Shown: piece after piece, positions 37,624-46,818 of the stretch
How positions within the stretch are numbered: position 1 is the stretch's first letter
How the letters are laid out: each line of letters begins with the position of its first letter
Assembly: GCF_002003265.1 (NCBI RefSeq)
Contig: NZ_CP019687.1
Location: 1-64,000, forward strand
DNA length: 64,000 nucleotides
Direction of reading: 5' to 3'
From: Paenibacillus larvae subsp. larvae
GTDB lineage: Bacteria; Bacillota; Bacilli; Paenibacillales; NBRC-103111
Notes under the pieces: model-generated
What the model was told of the DNA's origin: nothing
What the model saw: the letters and a program-made list of their open reading frames with translations, nothing else
Databases searched by the model: none
Position numbers and translations under genes: made by a program

Positions 37624-38613
37624 TCAGAACATGGGTGCTTTTTCCTGCTGTACGGCACTTTCTTGGGCTGTTAAGTGTTTTTCGATGTTGTACAGTGGAC
37701 GGCGCTTGACTTCTTTATAGATTTTGCCGATATATTCGCCGATCAGACCTAAAGCAACCAACTGCATTCCTCCGATAAACCAGACGGACACCATAAGAGA
37801 GGCCCAGCCGGAAACCGTGTTGCCAAGAAGTTTCTGTCCGATAGTAAATCCTCCGGCAATAAGACTGACCAGAAACAGAATAAATCCCAGTACCGTGACA
37901 AAACGGATGGGAGTTACGCTTAGAGAGGTAATGCCATCAAATGCGAAAGCGAGCATTTTTTTCAGCGGATATTTGGATTCCCCGGCAAAGCGCTCATGGC
38001 GGTCATAGTATACTTCAGTAGATTTAAATCCGATCATGGGAACAAGACCGCGTAAAAACAGATTGACCTCTTTGAATTTCTCAAGATGATCGAGTGCCCT
38101 TTTGCTCATCAGCCGGAAGTCGGCATGGTTATACACAATTTTAACGCCCATCCAGGACATGAAGCGGTAAAAGCCAAGGGCAGTATTCCGTTTAAACCAG
38201 GTATCCGTTTCCCGGCTTTGGCGAACCCCATACACGATATCATAGCCGTCTCTGAAACGAAGCACAAAATCACGGATCACATTCAGATCATCCTGCAGGT
38301 CAGCATCAATGGAAATGACACAATCTGCCTTTTCTTTAGCTGTCATTAAACCGGCAAACAGTGCGTTCTGATGGCCGACATTTTTCGCCAGTTTCAGACC
38401 ATGCAGGTGCGGTGCCTGAAGGTTGGCCTCTTCGATAATAGGCCACGTTCTGTCTTTACTTCCGTCATCCACAAATAAAACATGGCTGTCTGAAGAAACG
38501 AGACCTTCCCGCTCCAGATCGTTCAGCACACCGTTGAGCCGTTTAATGGTTTCATTCAGCACTTCCTCTTCGTTGTAGCAAGGAACCACAATGCACAATG
38601 TAGGGTCATTCAA
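37624..38613 (-). CDS. Polyprenyl-phosphate glycosyltransferase, GT2 (GtrB/DPM1-like)
   Basis: 329 residues starting at TTG 38613. An N-terminal GT-A domain (LCIVVPCYNEEEVLNETI; VLFVDDGSKDRTW; KNVGHQNALFAGL; ISIDADLQDD) is followed by two membrane helices (FVTVLGFILFLVSLIAGG and a second near MQLVALGLIGEYIGKIYKE). This is the GtrB pattern: it moves glucose or another hexose from a nucleotide sugar to undecaprenyl phosphate on the inner face. The downstream gene 30 bases away is a GT-C-type transferase that could use that donor on the outer face. The pair modifies a surface polymer (inference). Confidence 0.88.
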   Translation of the reverse strand: MNDPTLCIVVPCYNEEEVLNETIKRLNGVLNDLEREGLVSSDSHVLFVDDGSKDRTWPIIEEANLQAPHLHGLKLAKNVGHQNALFAGLMTAKEKADCVISIDADLQDDLNVIRDFVLRFRDGYDIVYGVRQSRETDTWFKRNTALGFYRFMSWMGVKIVYNHADFRLMSKRALDHLEKFKEVNLFLRGLVPMIGFKSTEVYYDRHERFAGESKYPLKKMLAFAFDGITSLSVTPIRFVTVLGFILFLVSLIAGGFTIGQKLLGNTVSGWASLMVSVWFIGGMQLVALGLIGEYIGKIYKEVKRRPLYNIEKHLTAQESAVQQEKAPMF

Positions 38614-39152
38614 AACAAGTCAACTCCATTACAATTTCTTCAGTTACTTTATCAAATAGTATCATCCCCATTTATACCAAAAAACAAGCTTATAATCCAG
38701 TATGTCCATGTATGACAGTATTGTGAATCCGGTTATAAACATGGCTGGAAAAAGCTATTTTATACGAACTCAACTTTTTTGAAAGATTGCATCATAGTAA
38801 ATAGATTGAAACTCTAGTTTACTTTCTTGCTATTCAGTTTAGAAAATTGAAATCAAATACTTCACATATACCACATATATCCAAATAAAGTCGTAAGATA
38901 AAAATTTACAATATGCTTACTAACATTCAAGTCACTGTACTTCAACATTTGGCTGCTGTTAATGTCTTAAATCTTGAAATGTAGGAAGTCTAAATTAAGA
39001 CATTCCCAATTTGACATTTAAATACAAAAATAAAGTAAAATTCAATTTTAGTATAATATTGTATTGTATTGTATATATACATTTAATAGTGTAATACAAC
39101 AAAATATGTTGATACATCTATTTTCCTAATAAGTAATCGGAGAATAGAGAAG
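38614..39152. other. AT-rich intergenic gap
   Basis: About 540 bases with very low GC and no ORF with a ribosome site. At the right edge CGGAGAATAGAG precedes the truncated LLM gene. It marks a composition break and is where the missing 5' part of that gene should be. Confidence 0.5.
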
Positions 39153-39965
39153 TTGGACGAGGAAGAGCTTGCATCCTATGCCGATATGCTGGATGCCATT
39201 AGTAATGGTCGAGTGGAGATTGGTTTCTCAAGAGCCTGGATCCCGGATGAATTCGATGCTTTTGGGATTGATATGGATGGAAGCCGGGAGCGATTCACAG
39301 AAACGATACATGCGATACGCAAGCTGTGGACGGAGTCCAATGTGTCCATAACGAGTGAATACTTTTCGTTTGACAACGTGAATATATTCCCGCCTACGAT
39401 CCAGCAGCCTCATATTCCCGTTTGGATTGCTGCTGTACAGTCGCGTCAAAGCTTTGCCTGGATTGGCCAAGAGGGCTTCAAGCTGCTGCTCACACCGGGA
39501 CTTCAAACCTATGACTCGTTAAAAGAATTTATTGATGTCTATCGTGAAAATTTTGCATATTACCATCCTCATTTGCAGTCTGAGGTTGCTATCAGCTTGC
39601 CAATCTATTTACATACAGATGAAAAACAGGCTATTCGAGAGGGAGACTACTACTTAAAAAGATATTTGGATGTGTGGGCCGATGCAGCAAAAACCTGGAA
39701 CAGCAGGACATCGTCTGATTATCCAAGATATACAGGATTCGGCCTAGGACTCAGAATAGATTCGCCTGAGCAGATGCGAGACAGAGGTGCTGCTATCGTA
39801 GGCACACCAAGTCAGGCGTTGGAGCAAATGCATGAGCTCCATGTTCGATTGGGAGCTGAAACGATTTTATGGCAAATTGATTTTGGAGCCATGCCAGGAG
39901 ATAAAGCAGAACGTTGCTTGAATCTGTTCCTAGAATATATGTGGAGCGGTTGCATAAAATTGTAG
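39153..39965 (+). pseudogene. Luciferase-like (LLM) flavin oxidoreductase, N-terminally truncated
   Basis: 270 residues beginning at TTG 39153, already inside the barrel: ADMLDAISNGRVEIGFSRAW corresponds to about residue 95 of LLM monooxygenases (usually LSNGRxxxGxGRG). Later parts (FPPTIQQPHIPVWIAA; IVGTPSQALEQMHEL) match the MupA/Atu3640 type found in NRPS/PKS pathways. The first beta strands are missing. A ribosome-like GGAGAATAGAG precedes the TTG, so a short protein may be made but is unlikely to bind FMN properly. With the exporter downstream it hints at a deleted antibiotic cluster. Confidence 0.6.
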
Positions 39966-40021
39966 GGCATATCGTTATCAGGTAAGTGGATCAAGATTTA
40001 TCCCAATGAGAGGTAATCATT

Positions 40022-40960
40022 ATGATTGTAGCAGAAAAGCTATCCAAAACGTTTACGGTGGGAAAACAGACAGTAGAGGCCGTATCATCGATTTCCTTTT
40101 CGATTCAGAAGGGCGAAATCTACTGTTTATTAGGATCTAATGGAGCAGGGAAAAGTACGACAGTGCTCATGCTCTCTACGCTGCTTCGCCCTTCGGGTGG
40201 GACAGCAAAAATAGCGGGCTATGACCTGCTGCAAAACGCAAATGCAATTCGAAGCATTATGGGGATCGTCAATCAAGAGACCGGATTGGATCCGCTTCTA
40301 ACAGGAAAAAATATCGTAACGCTTCATGCAAAATTATGGGGATACTCTCGTAAAGAAGCGAAGAAAAGAACGAATGAGCTGCTAGAGCGATATCATTTAC
40401 TAGAAGCTGCGGATAGGCCGTTGAAAACATATTCCGGTGGAATGCGAAGAAGGCTCGACCTTGCGCTTGCACTCGTTCGTACACCCAAAGTGCTCTTCCT
40501 TGATGAGCCTACCACAGGACTGGATCCGGTGTCACGCCGGATAATATGGGAGGAAGTCAAGATGCTGCGAGATCAAGGCGTTACGGTATTGCTTACGACG
40601 CAATATCTTGATGAGGCCGATGTTCTAGCCGATCGGATCGGTATCGTCATGAATGGAACAATCGCGATCGAGAACACGCCCTCAGCATTGAAAAAACAAT
40701 ACGGTCAAGAGTATATTACGATTCTGCTTGACAATGCCGGTCAGGCGAAGCAAGTAGCACAATTGTATCCGGATGCGGTCATTGACCAGGCTGAGGTAAA
40801 GTTGAAGGTTGCAGATTGTACGAACGAGGCGCCGCAAATATTGTCCGTTCTGCATGAACAGCACATTAAGATTACAAGTATAAGCATTACACAACCGACG
40901 CTGGAGGATATTTATCTTTCTACGACCGGTTATCAGGTAAGGGGCGAGTCCAATGCATAA
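40022..40960 (+). CDS. DrrA-type ABC transporter ATP-binding protein
   Basis: 312 residues from ATG 40022 behind GAGAGG. Walker A is GSNGAGKSTT, the signature is TYSGGMRRRLDLAL, and Walker B is VLFLDEPTTGLDP, with the switch region LLTTQYLDEAD typical of the daunorubicin-resistance subfamily (DrrA). A C-terminal DUF4162-like domain follows. It powers an ABC-2 exporter with the permease gene that overlaps its end by eight bases. Substrate probably a hydrophobic antibiotic or lipid; not predictable. Confidence 0.92.
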   Translation: MIVAEKLSKTFTVGKQTVEAVSSISFSIQKGEIYCLLGSNGAGKSTTVLMLSTLLRPSGGTAKIAGYDLLQNANAIRSIMGIVNQETGLDPLLTGKNIVTLHAKLWGYSRKEAKKRTNELLERYHLLEAADRPLKTYSGGMRRRLDLALALVRTPKVLFLDEPTTGLDPVSRRIIWEEVKMLRDQGVTVLLTTQYLDEADVLADRIGIVMNGTIAIENTPSALKKQYGQEYITILLDNAGQAKQVAQLYPDAVIDQAEVKLKVADCTNEAPQILSVLHEQHIKITSISITQPTLEDIYLSTTGYQVRGESNA

Positions 40961-41732
40961 GAGTGGATGGTTTAGACAAGTCGGACTATTAACGGGAAGA
41001 CTTATCACCAATCAAATTCGGCAGCCTTTTGCTTCCATGATTAATTTGTTTATCTCAGCATTCTTTTTCATCGTATATCATGGTGCATTGGGAGGCAGTA
41101 ACGGCTTCGCAAGCATGCTTAGCGGCGGCAACTACACCTCGTTCCTTTTGCCTACAGCTATCATATTTGCTACCGCATCTGGAAGCTCTTGCGGGCAGGT
41201 TCTCGTACAGGACATGGAAACCCGATATTTTCAAAGACTGCTCTCGATGCCTTTGTCACGCTCTGCCTTAATTCTAGCACCGATGCTGGCGGGAGCGCTT
41301 CAGGTATTGCTACAGATCGGCCTCATTATCGGCCTTGGATTTGCGTTAGGACCAACCTCAACTACCGGAATGCTTGGAGTAGCGGTAGCTATCATCATTT
41401 CATTTCTATGGGGAATGAGTATGGGAGGTATATCCATCGCGGTAGCGATGCAAACAGGGAATTCACAAATTGTACAGTCATCCGCCATGTTCTTGTTCCC
41501 GCTAATTTTTCTGTCTCCAGCTTTTCTTCCGAGAGAAGATATGCAGGATTGGATGAAGGTAGTGTCCCTTTTCAATCCGACTACCTATATTTTGGAAGGG
41601 TTACGTTCGCTGTTTATGATGCAATGGGAACAGGTCAAAATTTGGGGTGCATTGATTGTGGATGTGGTAGCTTTATGTCTCACCTTCAGCTGGGCGCTCC
41701 TTGCAACAAGAGGCAAAACATCACCAAAATGA
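40953..41732 (+). CDS. ABC-2 type (DrrB-like) transporter permease
   Basis: 259 residues, six membrane helices, overlapping the ATPase gene (translational coupling). Conserved ABC-2 features: IFATASGSSCGQVLVQDMET with RYFQRLLSMPLSR (coupling helix region) and PLIFLSPAFLPREDMQDWMK before FNPTTYILEGLRSL. It forms the membrane channel for the DrrA-type ATPase. Following a truncated LLM enzyme and preceding a quorum-sensing-like regulator, it may export the former cluster product or the downstream peptide. Confidence 0.9.
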   Translation: MHKSGWFRQVGLLTGRLITNQIRQPFASMINLFISAFFFIVYHGALGGSNGFASMLSGGNYTSFLLPTAIIFATASGSSCGQVLVQDMETRYFQRLLSMPLSRSALILAPMLAGALQVLLQIGLIIGLGFALGPTSTTGMLGVAVAIIISFLWGMSMGGISIAVAMQTGNSQIVQSSAMFLFPLIFLSPAFLPREDMQDWMKVVSLFNPTTYILEGLRSLFMMQWEQVKIWGALIVDVVALCLTFSWALLATRGKTSPK

Positions 41733-41852
41733 ACATAAAATTTCTATTATAAACATATTTGACAAACTACCGTAATAGAGAATTGCGACCAGATTATATG
41801 CCGTAACCATTCACGATGTGGTTGTTTTTTACTATTCCCTTTTTGTACAATT

Positions 41853-41880
41853 TTGTAGAAAAATCCAAATGTGGTATTGT
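41853..41880 (+). promoter_or_regulatory. Probable promoter of the HTH-TPR receptor gene
   Basis: TTGTAG (41853-41858), 16 bases, TATTGT (41875-41880), about 40 bases before the receptor ATG. Both hexamers are 4/6 matches or better. Confidence 0.4.
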
Positions 41881-41920
41881 GGAATTATATGGTATTCCGG
41901 ATATAGAGAGGAGGTGAAAA

Positions 41921-43273
41921 ATGGATAACAGGATTACGTTGCGCGGCGAACTTGAAAAAGCTATAGCTGAAACCGGATGTACATTGTCTCAACTGGAAGA
42001 AAAAGGCGGACCTCAAGTCGGGAATTTGAGCGCCTGCCTTCGAGGCAAATCACTTCGACCTATCACGATGAAACAATTAGATATGCTAACAGAATTACTT
42101 GGCTTACCGGAAGGATACTATTATGAGTATTACCTTGCGGAGTGTTTTTACCAAAATAGGGTGGCCAAACCCCGAATGGAATCTTTTTTATTCCGCTGCG
42201 CTGAACTTGGAAAAACGGAATTGATCAAGAAGGCTATCAATCTCTTGGCAGATCAGTCCAAATATACGGAACTGCTTTTTTCTGTAGCGGAGAACTTATA
42301 TCTAAGTGGTAACATAAAGGAATCCGTTCCTTTTTATGAAGAAGTTATTCAAGGTGAAAAGTCCAACCACTCTGAACGCTTAGCCATCAGTCATTATCGA
42401 GTCTTTAGGGCTAGTATTGGATCTGATGCTGATGAAAACTTCAAAGCAGTAATTCGTTTTGGAGGCTTTCGAAAAAAACTGTCTGAAGGATTTCAGCTAG
42501 ATGCCCTTTTGCATTTGGCAAATATTTGTTATACTCTGCAATTATGGTCCACAGTTCAGCAATTTGCAGAAGAACTTAGGGTACTATCAGATATTGTATA
42601 TCAACAGGAGGTGAGAAAGCTCGAAAGTCAAAGACTATCAGAATCATCAGTAGAAACCGAACGACATCTTGTTGTTTACTACGGTCAAGCATATTTATTG
42701 AAAAGTGCAGTCTTATTTAAACAAGGTCGGTATGAAGAGGCAAAGGCATGTATTGAAGGATATGAGGACTTAAGTTGGTTTGAACTATTGGATGATTTAG
42801 GAAGGCAAGAAGTCGATAACTTTAGTCAATTTGCCAAAGGCAATAAATATTGTGTGGAATTGCTATTAGGGAATACCGACATACTTGATGAGTTTATAAA
42901 TTTCCTAGCAAACCATCCTAACCATATTCCAGACGCACTTTTAGTTATTATAGAAGCAGCTAATGCATATAATTTAAACATAGATCACATTTTAGAACGT
43001 TTTGTTGATACCTATCCCTCAACATCTCAGCAGAATATAGTTTATGCTCACAGGCATTTTAGGTTTTATTATCAAAAGGCAATTTATGCATTTTATCGGC
43101 AACGCTTTGCAGAAGGGTTGGACACCATTCTATTTTGTCTTTCCTTGTCCATTCCGGCCCATAAGTATCGCGAATCAATATTGTGTGTCAAGCAGTTCAA
43201 CAAGTTTGATGAGTATGCTTCAGATTCCCAGAAGGTCAAATTTAAAGATATTTTATTAAAAGGAGACATTTGA
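41921..43273 (+). CDS. HTH + TPR-like peptide receptor (RRNPP-type regulator)
   Basis: 450 residues, ATG 41921 behind GAGAGGAGG. The N-terminal 65 residues form a Cro/C1-type HTH (CTLSQLEEKGGPQVGNLSAC; LRGKSLRPITMKQLDMLTEL). The remaining 380 residues are helical pairs resembling degenerate TPRs (ELLFSVAENLYLSGNIKES; LKSAVLFKQGRYEEAKACIE; YQKAIYAFYRQRFAEGLDTI). This is the architecture of RRNPP receptors (PlcR, NprR, PrgX, AimR), which bind a re-imported oligopeptide and then switch gene expression. A 46-codon exported peptide gene starts three bases after its stop. Targets unknown; the ABC exporter upstream and itself are candidates. Confidence 0.75.
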   Translation: MDNRITLRGELEKAIAETGCTLSQLEEKGGPQVGNLSACLRGKSLRPITMKQLDMLTELLGLPEGYYYEYYLAECFYQNRVAKPRMESFLFRCAELGKTELIKKAINLLADQSKYTELLFSVAENLYLSGNIKESVPFYEEVIQGEKSNHSERLAISHYRVFRASIGSDADENFKAVIRFGGFRKKLSEGFQLDALLHLANICYTLQLWSTVQQFAEELRVLSDIVYQQEVRKLESQRLSESSVETERHLVVYYGQAYLLKSAVLFKQGRYEEAKACIEGYEDLSWFELLDDLGRQEVDNFSQFAKGNKYCVELLLGNTDILDEFINFLANHPNHIPDALLVIIEAANAYNLNIDHILERFVDTYPSTSQQNIVYAHRHFRFYYQKAIYAFYRQRFAEGLDTILFCLSLSIPAHKYRESILCVKQFNKFDEYASDSQKVKFKDILLKGDI

Positions 43274-43276
43274 GCC

Positions 43277-43417
43277 ATGAATATTAAAAAATACTTGGCT
43301 TGCCTTATCTTAACGTTTTCATTATTATATGGGGCTGGGATTAACCCAGATAAAACCTATGAAGCATCTAAACAAAAACAACAAGCAGTTGCTATTGAAA
43401 TTGGAATTGGAAGCTAA
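43277..43417 (+). CDS. Exported 46-aa pro-peptide, candidate signalling peptide of the receptor
   Basis: ATG 43277, only 3 bases after the receptor stop, with AAAAGGAGA about ten bases upstream inside the receptor gene. Residues 1-20 form a signal sequence (basic MNIKKY, then CLILTFSLLYGAG). The rest is a polar spacer rich in Lys/Gln (ASKQKQQ) and a small hydrophobic C-terminus AVAIEIGIGS. This is the Phr/NprX/AimP layout, where the mature signal is the last 5-10 residues. A strong terminator follows at once, so receptor and peptide form a closed two-gene unit. No family match claimed. Confidence 0.7.
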   Translation: MNIKKYLACLILTFSLLYGAGINPDKTYEASKQKQQAVAIEIGIGS

Positions 43418-43423
43418 AACCTC

Positions 43424-43469
43424 AAAAGCATCAGTAGCCGGTAATCCAGCTATGATGCTTTTTTTATTT
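43424..43469 (+). terminator. Terminator of the receptor-peptide unit
   Basis: AAAAGCATCA (43424-43433) pairs perfectly with TGATGCTTTT (43453-43462), followed by T-rich DNA. Confidence 0.85.
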
Positions 43470-43603
43470 TGATATTGTTGATGGCGCAGTAGGTATAACG
43501 AGACTGCCGGAACCTCCAACCAAACGGCACAAAACTCAGTTAAGGGATTTTGTAGGTAAAAAATCCGGTCTTTCCTGTTTGTTTTTTACTTCTGGTAAGT
43601 GCG

Positions 43604-43816
43604 ATGCAAGGGAGAGCGAATAATGCGGTAAGATTATTGTCACAAACCACAACGCCTATTTCTATTACGATATTGATGTGGCTGGCGGGAAGTTTTAGCG
43701 CCCGTTATTCTTTTATATTTGTAATCATTTTGACATCTGTTTGTAGTTTTTCTAGTCCTCTAGGGATCTGGAAATGGATTCAAACTAGCTTCAAAAACTA
43801 CTATACGAGGAGGTAA
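43604..43816 (+). pseudogene. MFS transporter C-terminal fragment
   Basis: The frame carries AMQGRANNAVRLLSQTTTP, then two hydrophobic stretches (ISITILMWLAGSF; YSFIFVIILTSVCSF), as in the last helices of macrolide-efflux-type MFS proteins (the P-x-x-LQGR-x-x-S motif). No upstream part is present. It is separated from any start and ends at 43816. A remnant. Confidence 0.45.
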
Positions 43817-43890
43817 TGTCTGAAAAGTTATCGTACATGTATAGACACCGACTGTTTCGCTACAACTTTGAAATGGAAAGGGACGGTTAT

Positions 43891-44418
43891 ATGAAAGATT
43901 TGGTACTTATGAGACCTACGAAGCAGTTTGAAAAAGAGATTGAAGATTATAAACAAGAGTTTATCCAATACGGGGACAATATGGATGGAACTGCGAATCT
44001 GCAAAATATCGATTCTATTACAGAATGGTTTGAAATGAACAGGAAAAATGAATCAAAAATAACAGTAAAAGAGGGGTTTGTACCTGCAACATTGTTACTG
44101 GCAGTTCGAAAAAGCGACAATCGATTAGTGGGAATGATCCATATTCGTCATGAATTGAACGACTATTTGGAGAAATTCGGAGGTCATATAGGATATAGTG
44201 TTCGAAAAAGTGAACGAAATAAAGGATACGGGTGCGAAATCCTAAAGCAAGGTCTCGTATATTGCAAAACATTAGGAGTTAATCCTGTTCTTCTAACATG
44301 CGATAAAACTAATATAGCATCAACCAAAATCATTCTTTCAAATAATGGTGTTTTTGAAAGTAAGATGGTTGATAATAATGGAAATACTATCTTGCGTTAT
44401 TGGATTACCATACACTAA
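43891..44418 (+). CDS. GNAT-family N-acetyltransferase
   Basis: 175 residues from ATG 43891 behind AAAGGGAC. The longer frame from 43816 adds 25 residues without a ribosome site. Motifs: LMRPTKQFEKEIEDYKQEF, YGDNMDGTANL, VPATLLLAVRKSDNRLVGMI, and the acetyl-CoA loop GYSVRKSERNKGYGCEILK (R/Q-x-x-G-x-G/A type). Members of this subgroup are predicted acetyltransferases of unknown acceptor, common in Bacillales. Intact. Confidence 0.8.
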   Translation: MKDLVLMRPTKQFEKEIEDYKQEFIQYGDNMDGTANLQNIDSITEWFEMNRKNESKITVKEGFVPATLLLAVRKSDNRLVGMIHIRHELNDYLEKFGGHIGYSVRKSERNKGYGCEILKQGLVYCKTLGVNPVLLTCDKTNIASTKIILSNNGVFESKMVDNNGNTILRYWITIH

Positions 44419-44448
44419 TAAATGAATGAATATTAGAGAAGAAGCAAC

Positions 44449-44662
44449 ATGACAATATCTGATTTAGCAACAAAGATGAAAAGTCTATGATCGTCCATTT
44501 AAAATGGCTGCAATTCAGCTAGTATTGGAAGAAAACATGTTTATGAAAGAGGTTGCCAAAGAATAATCGATTCATTCTAATACGCTTTATCGTTGGATAA
44601 ATGAGTATGAAGCCTACATGAGAATGGGAACATTAAATGGGCAAAGGCGATTAAATAGGTAA
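44449..44662 (+). pseudogene. IS3-family OrfA fragment
   Basis: Frame pieces read YDRPFKMAAIQLVLEEN, MKEVAKE-stop-SIHSNTLYRW and INEYEAY, an IS3-type OrfA HTH with an internal TAA and a frameshift at the start. No OrfB follows. Short decayed IS remnant. Confidence 0.65.
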
Positions 44663-44729
44663 TGGGAGCAAAGCCCAATTTATTTGATTTTCTCAAACAC
44701 TAAGCTTGGTTTTGATCCTAAAAAATTGT

Positions 44730-44757
44730 GGTGAAAATGTTCACCAGCTTTGGTGAA
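44730..44757. promoter_or_regulatory. Triple half-site operator before the PRD-regulated operon
   Basis: Three alternating half-sites GGTGAA (44730-44735), TTCACC (44740-44745), GGTGAA (44752-44757) form two overlapping dyads with spacers of 4 and 6. Placed about 35 bases upstream of the likely -10, they suggest binding of an activator such as the PRD regulator encoded next. Confidence 0.5.
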
Positions 44758-44778
44758 GAGAATAGTGCTGTTCATTAT

Positions 44779-44797
44779 TGAAAGCGTTGTCTATAAT
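44779..44797. promoter_or_regulatory. CRE site overlapping the -10 of the aminosugar-acid operon
   Basis: TGAAAGCGTTGTCT (44779-44792) matches 13 of 14 positions of WGWAARCGYTWWCW and runs into TATAAT (44792-44797). CcpA binding here would block the promoter when preferred sugars are present. Confidence 0.65.
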
Positions 44798-44859
44798 AAA
44801 ATTATAAAACAATGGAACAAGTACCACTCAACATGGTTCCTAGGCCTCAGGAGACAGTT

Positions 44860-46818
44860 ATGCTAAATACCCGTGCCAAAGACATGCTCTTACGTATGAT
44901 AGTGTCTGGACATCCTGTTAGAATTAAGCATTTAGCAGAAGAGTTTCATGTTAGTACACGTACCATTAAATATGATATTGAATCCATCCGCTTGTGGCTC
45001 AATGAGCAGCATCTCTGCTTGCAGTCACATACTAAGAGGGGGATTTGGATCGAATGCAGTGAAGAAAAGAAAAACAAATTGCGTGAGCTGTTGGACAGTG
45101 GAGAAAGATCTGCCATTTTTCCTAGTCAGGAAGAAAGAAATACCCAAATTCTGCTCATCCTTCTGAACCGAAGCGATTATGTAACCGCTAACGAACTGGC
45201 CGAATGGCTTGGTACCAGCCGCAATACCATATTGCGAGATTTGCTAAAAGGGGAACGAATGCTTCAGCAGTGGAATTTGGATCTGGAAAGAAAGCAATAT
45301 AAAGGATTTAAGGTAAAAGGGCCGGAGCTGTATAAGCGGCTGTTACTTGAATACTTGGCTCAAAATTTGTTAGATGCCAGCGATATGTTCAGAATGATTC
45401 AAGGGGTTTTACGACGGGAACCCATTCCGCCGGATATCAAAAAAATATTGGCCCCCCATCTTCTTCCTTATGGAGAAATGGAGAATGTCTTTCAGGCTGT
45501 TCACAGCCTGATCAAGATGCTGGAGGAGAAGCTCAATCTTTTGCTTACGGATCAGGAAATGATCGGACTGTTGTTCAGATTTTCCATTGCCATCCGGCGA
45601 ATCAGAGATAATGAAAGGATTCAGATCGAGGCAATCAGCGTTAAAGCGATCAAGCAGAGTGCCAGTTATAAAATTGTTCTTGAAGGTTTGACTGATCTAG
45701 GCTTACAAATGGGGATCAAGTTTCCTGAGGAAGAGGCTGTGTATGTCAGTATGCAGTTAATTGTAGGTAGGGAAGAACTCCCGGGTTTACCGTCCACTGA
45801 ATACGGGATGCCTGATTTGGCTAATGTGGCCCGTCGGTTAATTAAACTGGTAAGCAAAAAACTGGGGTATCCGTTTGAGAAGGATCCTGACCTGTTTGAA
45901 TATCTGATATCTCATCTTAGCTCCAAACTGCTTAAAGCAAGATTAGGTGTTTTGGATCCGAATCCAATCACGGATCAAGTTATCCGCTCCTACGGAACTC
46001 TGTTTATTTATGTGAAGGAAGCTTGCGAGGAAATATTTAGCGACATTAACCTTTTACTTGTTGATTTCGATGTAGCTTATCTCGTGATCCATTTCCAGGA
46101 ATCTTATGAACGTTTACAACAAAACGTTAAGTATAAGGCCTTGTTTGTATGTGGAACCGGGAGAGGGACGGCGAGACTAATTAAGAGGCTGATGGAAAAT
46201 CGGATTCCCCAGCTTGAGGTTGCGGGTTACTGCTCGGTAATGGAAGTTTCTAAACTTCTGGAACAACATTCAGTTGATCTTGTCATCAGTGTATTGCCGA
46301 TTGAATTGCCTGTACCCGTTGTTCGGGTGAATCCGATCCCAACCAAAGATGATATAATAGCCGTTCTGAATTGTTTAAAACAGCTTAAACCTTCAGTTTC
46401 TCACTTCATGGGCGACCTCTCCCGGTCTTCGATTCTGATAAAGCGACCGGGTTTGTCGGAAGCTCTAAAGTGTGTACGGGAAAAAGATGTTTCTCTGATA
46501 GAACAAATTTGCAGAGATGTGATTATGAAAGGGTTTGAAATCAGCCAAGCCACTATCAGTATGTTCCGTTCATTCTTAACGGAACAGTCAGCTGCGGCAT
46601 TGGTGCTTCATCTTCAGCTGATGGTTCATCGGCAGACATTCGGTAAACCTTATGGGGAGCAAAATATAGGCAATTTATTGCTCTCTGACGAGCAGAAACA
46701 GGTCAAACTGGAGGTGGAAAGACTATTCGAACAATTTGGTGTTCCTTTTACGGAGAGCGAATTCAACGCTATCCTGCACTATTTTTCAGTCGAAAAGAGT
46801 GGTGACACAGATGAATAA
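44860..46818 (+). CDS. PRD-domain transcriptional activator with PTS IIB-like domain (DgaR/ManR/MtlR type)
   Basis: 652 residues from ATG 44860, seven bases after AGGAG. The earlier start at 44812 has no ribosome site. Two N-terminal HTH domains (LAEEFHVSTRTIKYDIESI; ELAEWLGTSRNTILRDLLK) are followed by two PRDs, then a IIB-Gat-like domain with the phosphorylatable Cys in LFVCGTGRGTARLIKRLM, and a C-terminal domain. PTS phosphoryl groups on PRD His and IIB Cys control such activators. This links operon control to PTS activity even though no classical PTS permease gene is present. It overlaps the next gene by eight bases. Confidence 0.85.
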   Translation: MLNTRAKDMLLRMIVSGHPVRIKHLAEEFHVSTRTIKYDIESIRLWLNEQHLCLQSHTKRGIWIECSEEKKNKLRELLDSGERSAIFPSQEERNTQILLILLNRSDYVTANELAEWLGTSRNTILRDLLKGERMLQQWNLDLERKQYKGFKVKGPELYKRLLLEYLAQNLLDASDMFRMIQGVLRREPIPPDIKKILAPHLLPYGEMENVFQAVHSLIKMLEEKLNLLLTDQEMIGLLFRFSIAIRRIRDNERIQIEAISVKAIKQSASYKIVLEGLTDLGLQMGIKFPEEEAVYVSMQLIVGREELPGLPSTEYGMPDLANVARRLIKLVSKKLGYPFEKDPDLFEYLISHLSSKLLKARLGVLDPNPITDQVIRSYGTLFIYVKEACEEIFSDINLLLVDFDVAYLVIHFQESYERLQQNVKYKALFVCGTGRGTARLIKRLMENRIPQLEVAGYCSVMEVSKLLEQHSVDLVISVLPIELPVPVVRVNPIPTKDDIIAVLNCLKQLKPSVSHFMGDLSRSSILIKRPGLSEALKCVREKDVSLIEQICRDVIMKGFEISQATISMFRSFLTEQSAAALVLHLQLMVHRQTFGKPYGEQNIGNLLLSDEQKQVKLEVERLFEQFGVPFTESEFNAILHYFSVEKSGDTDE

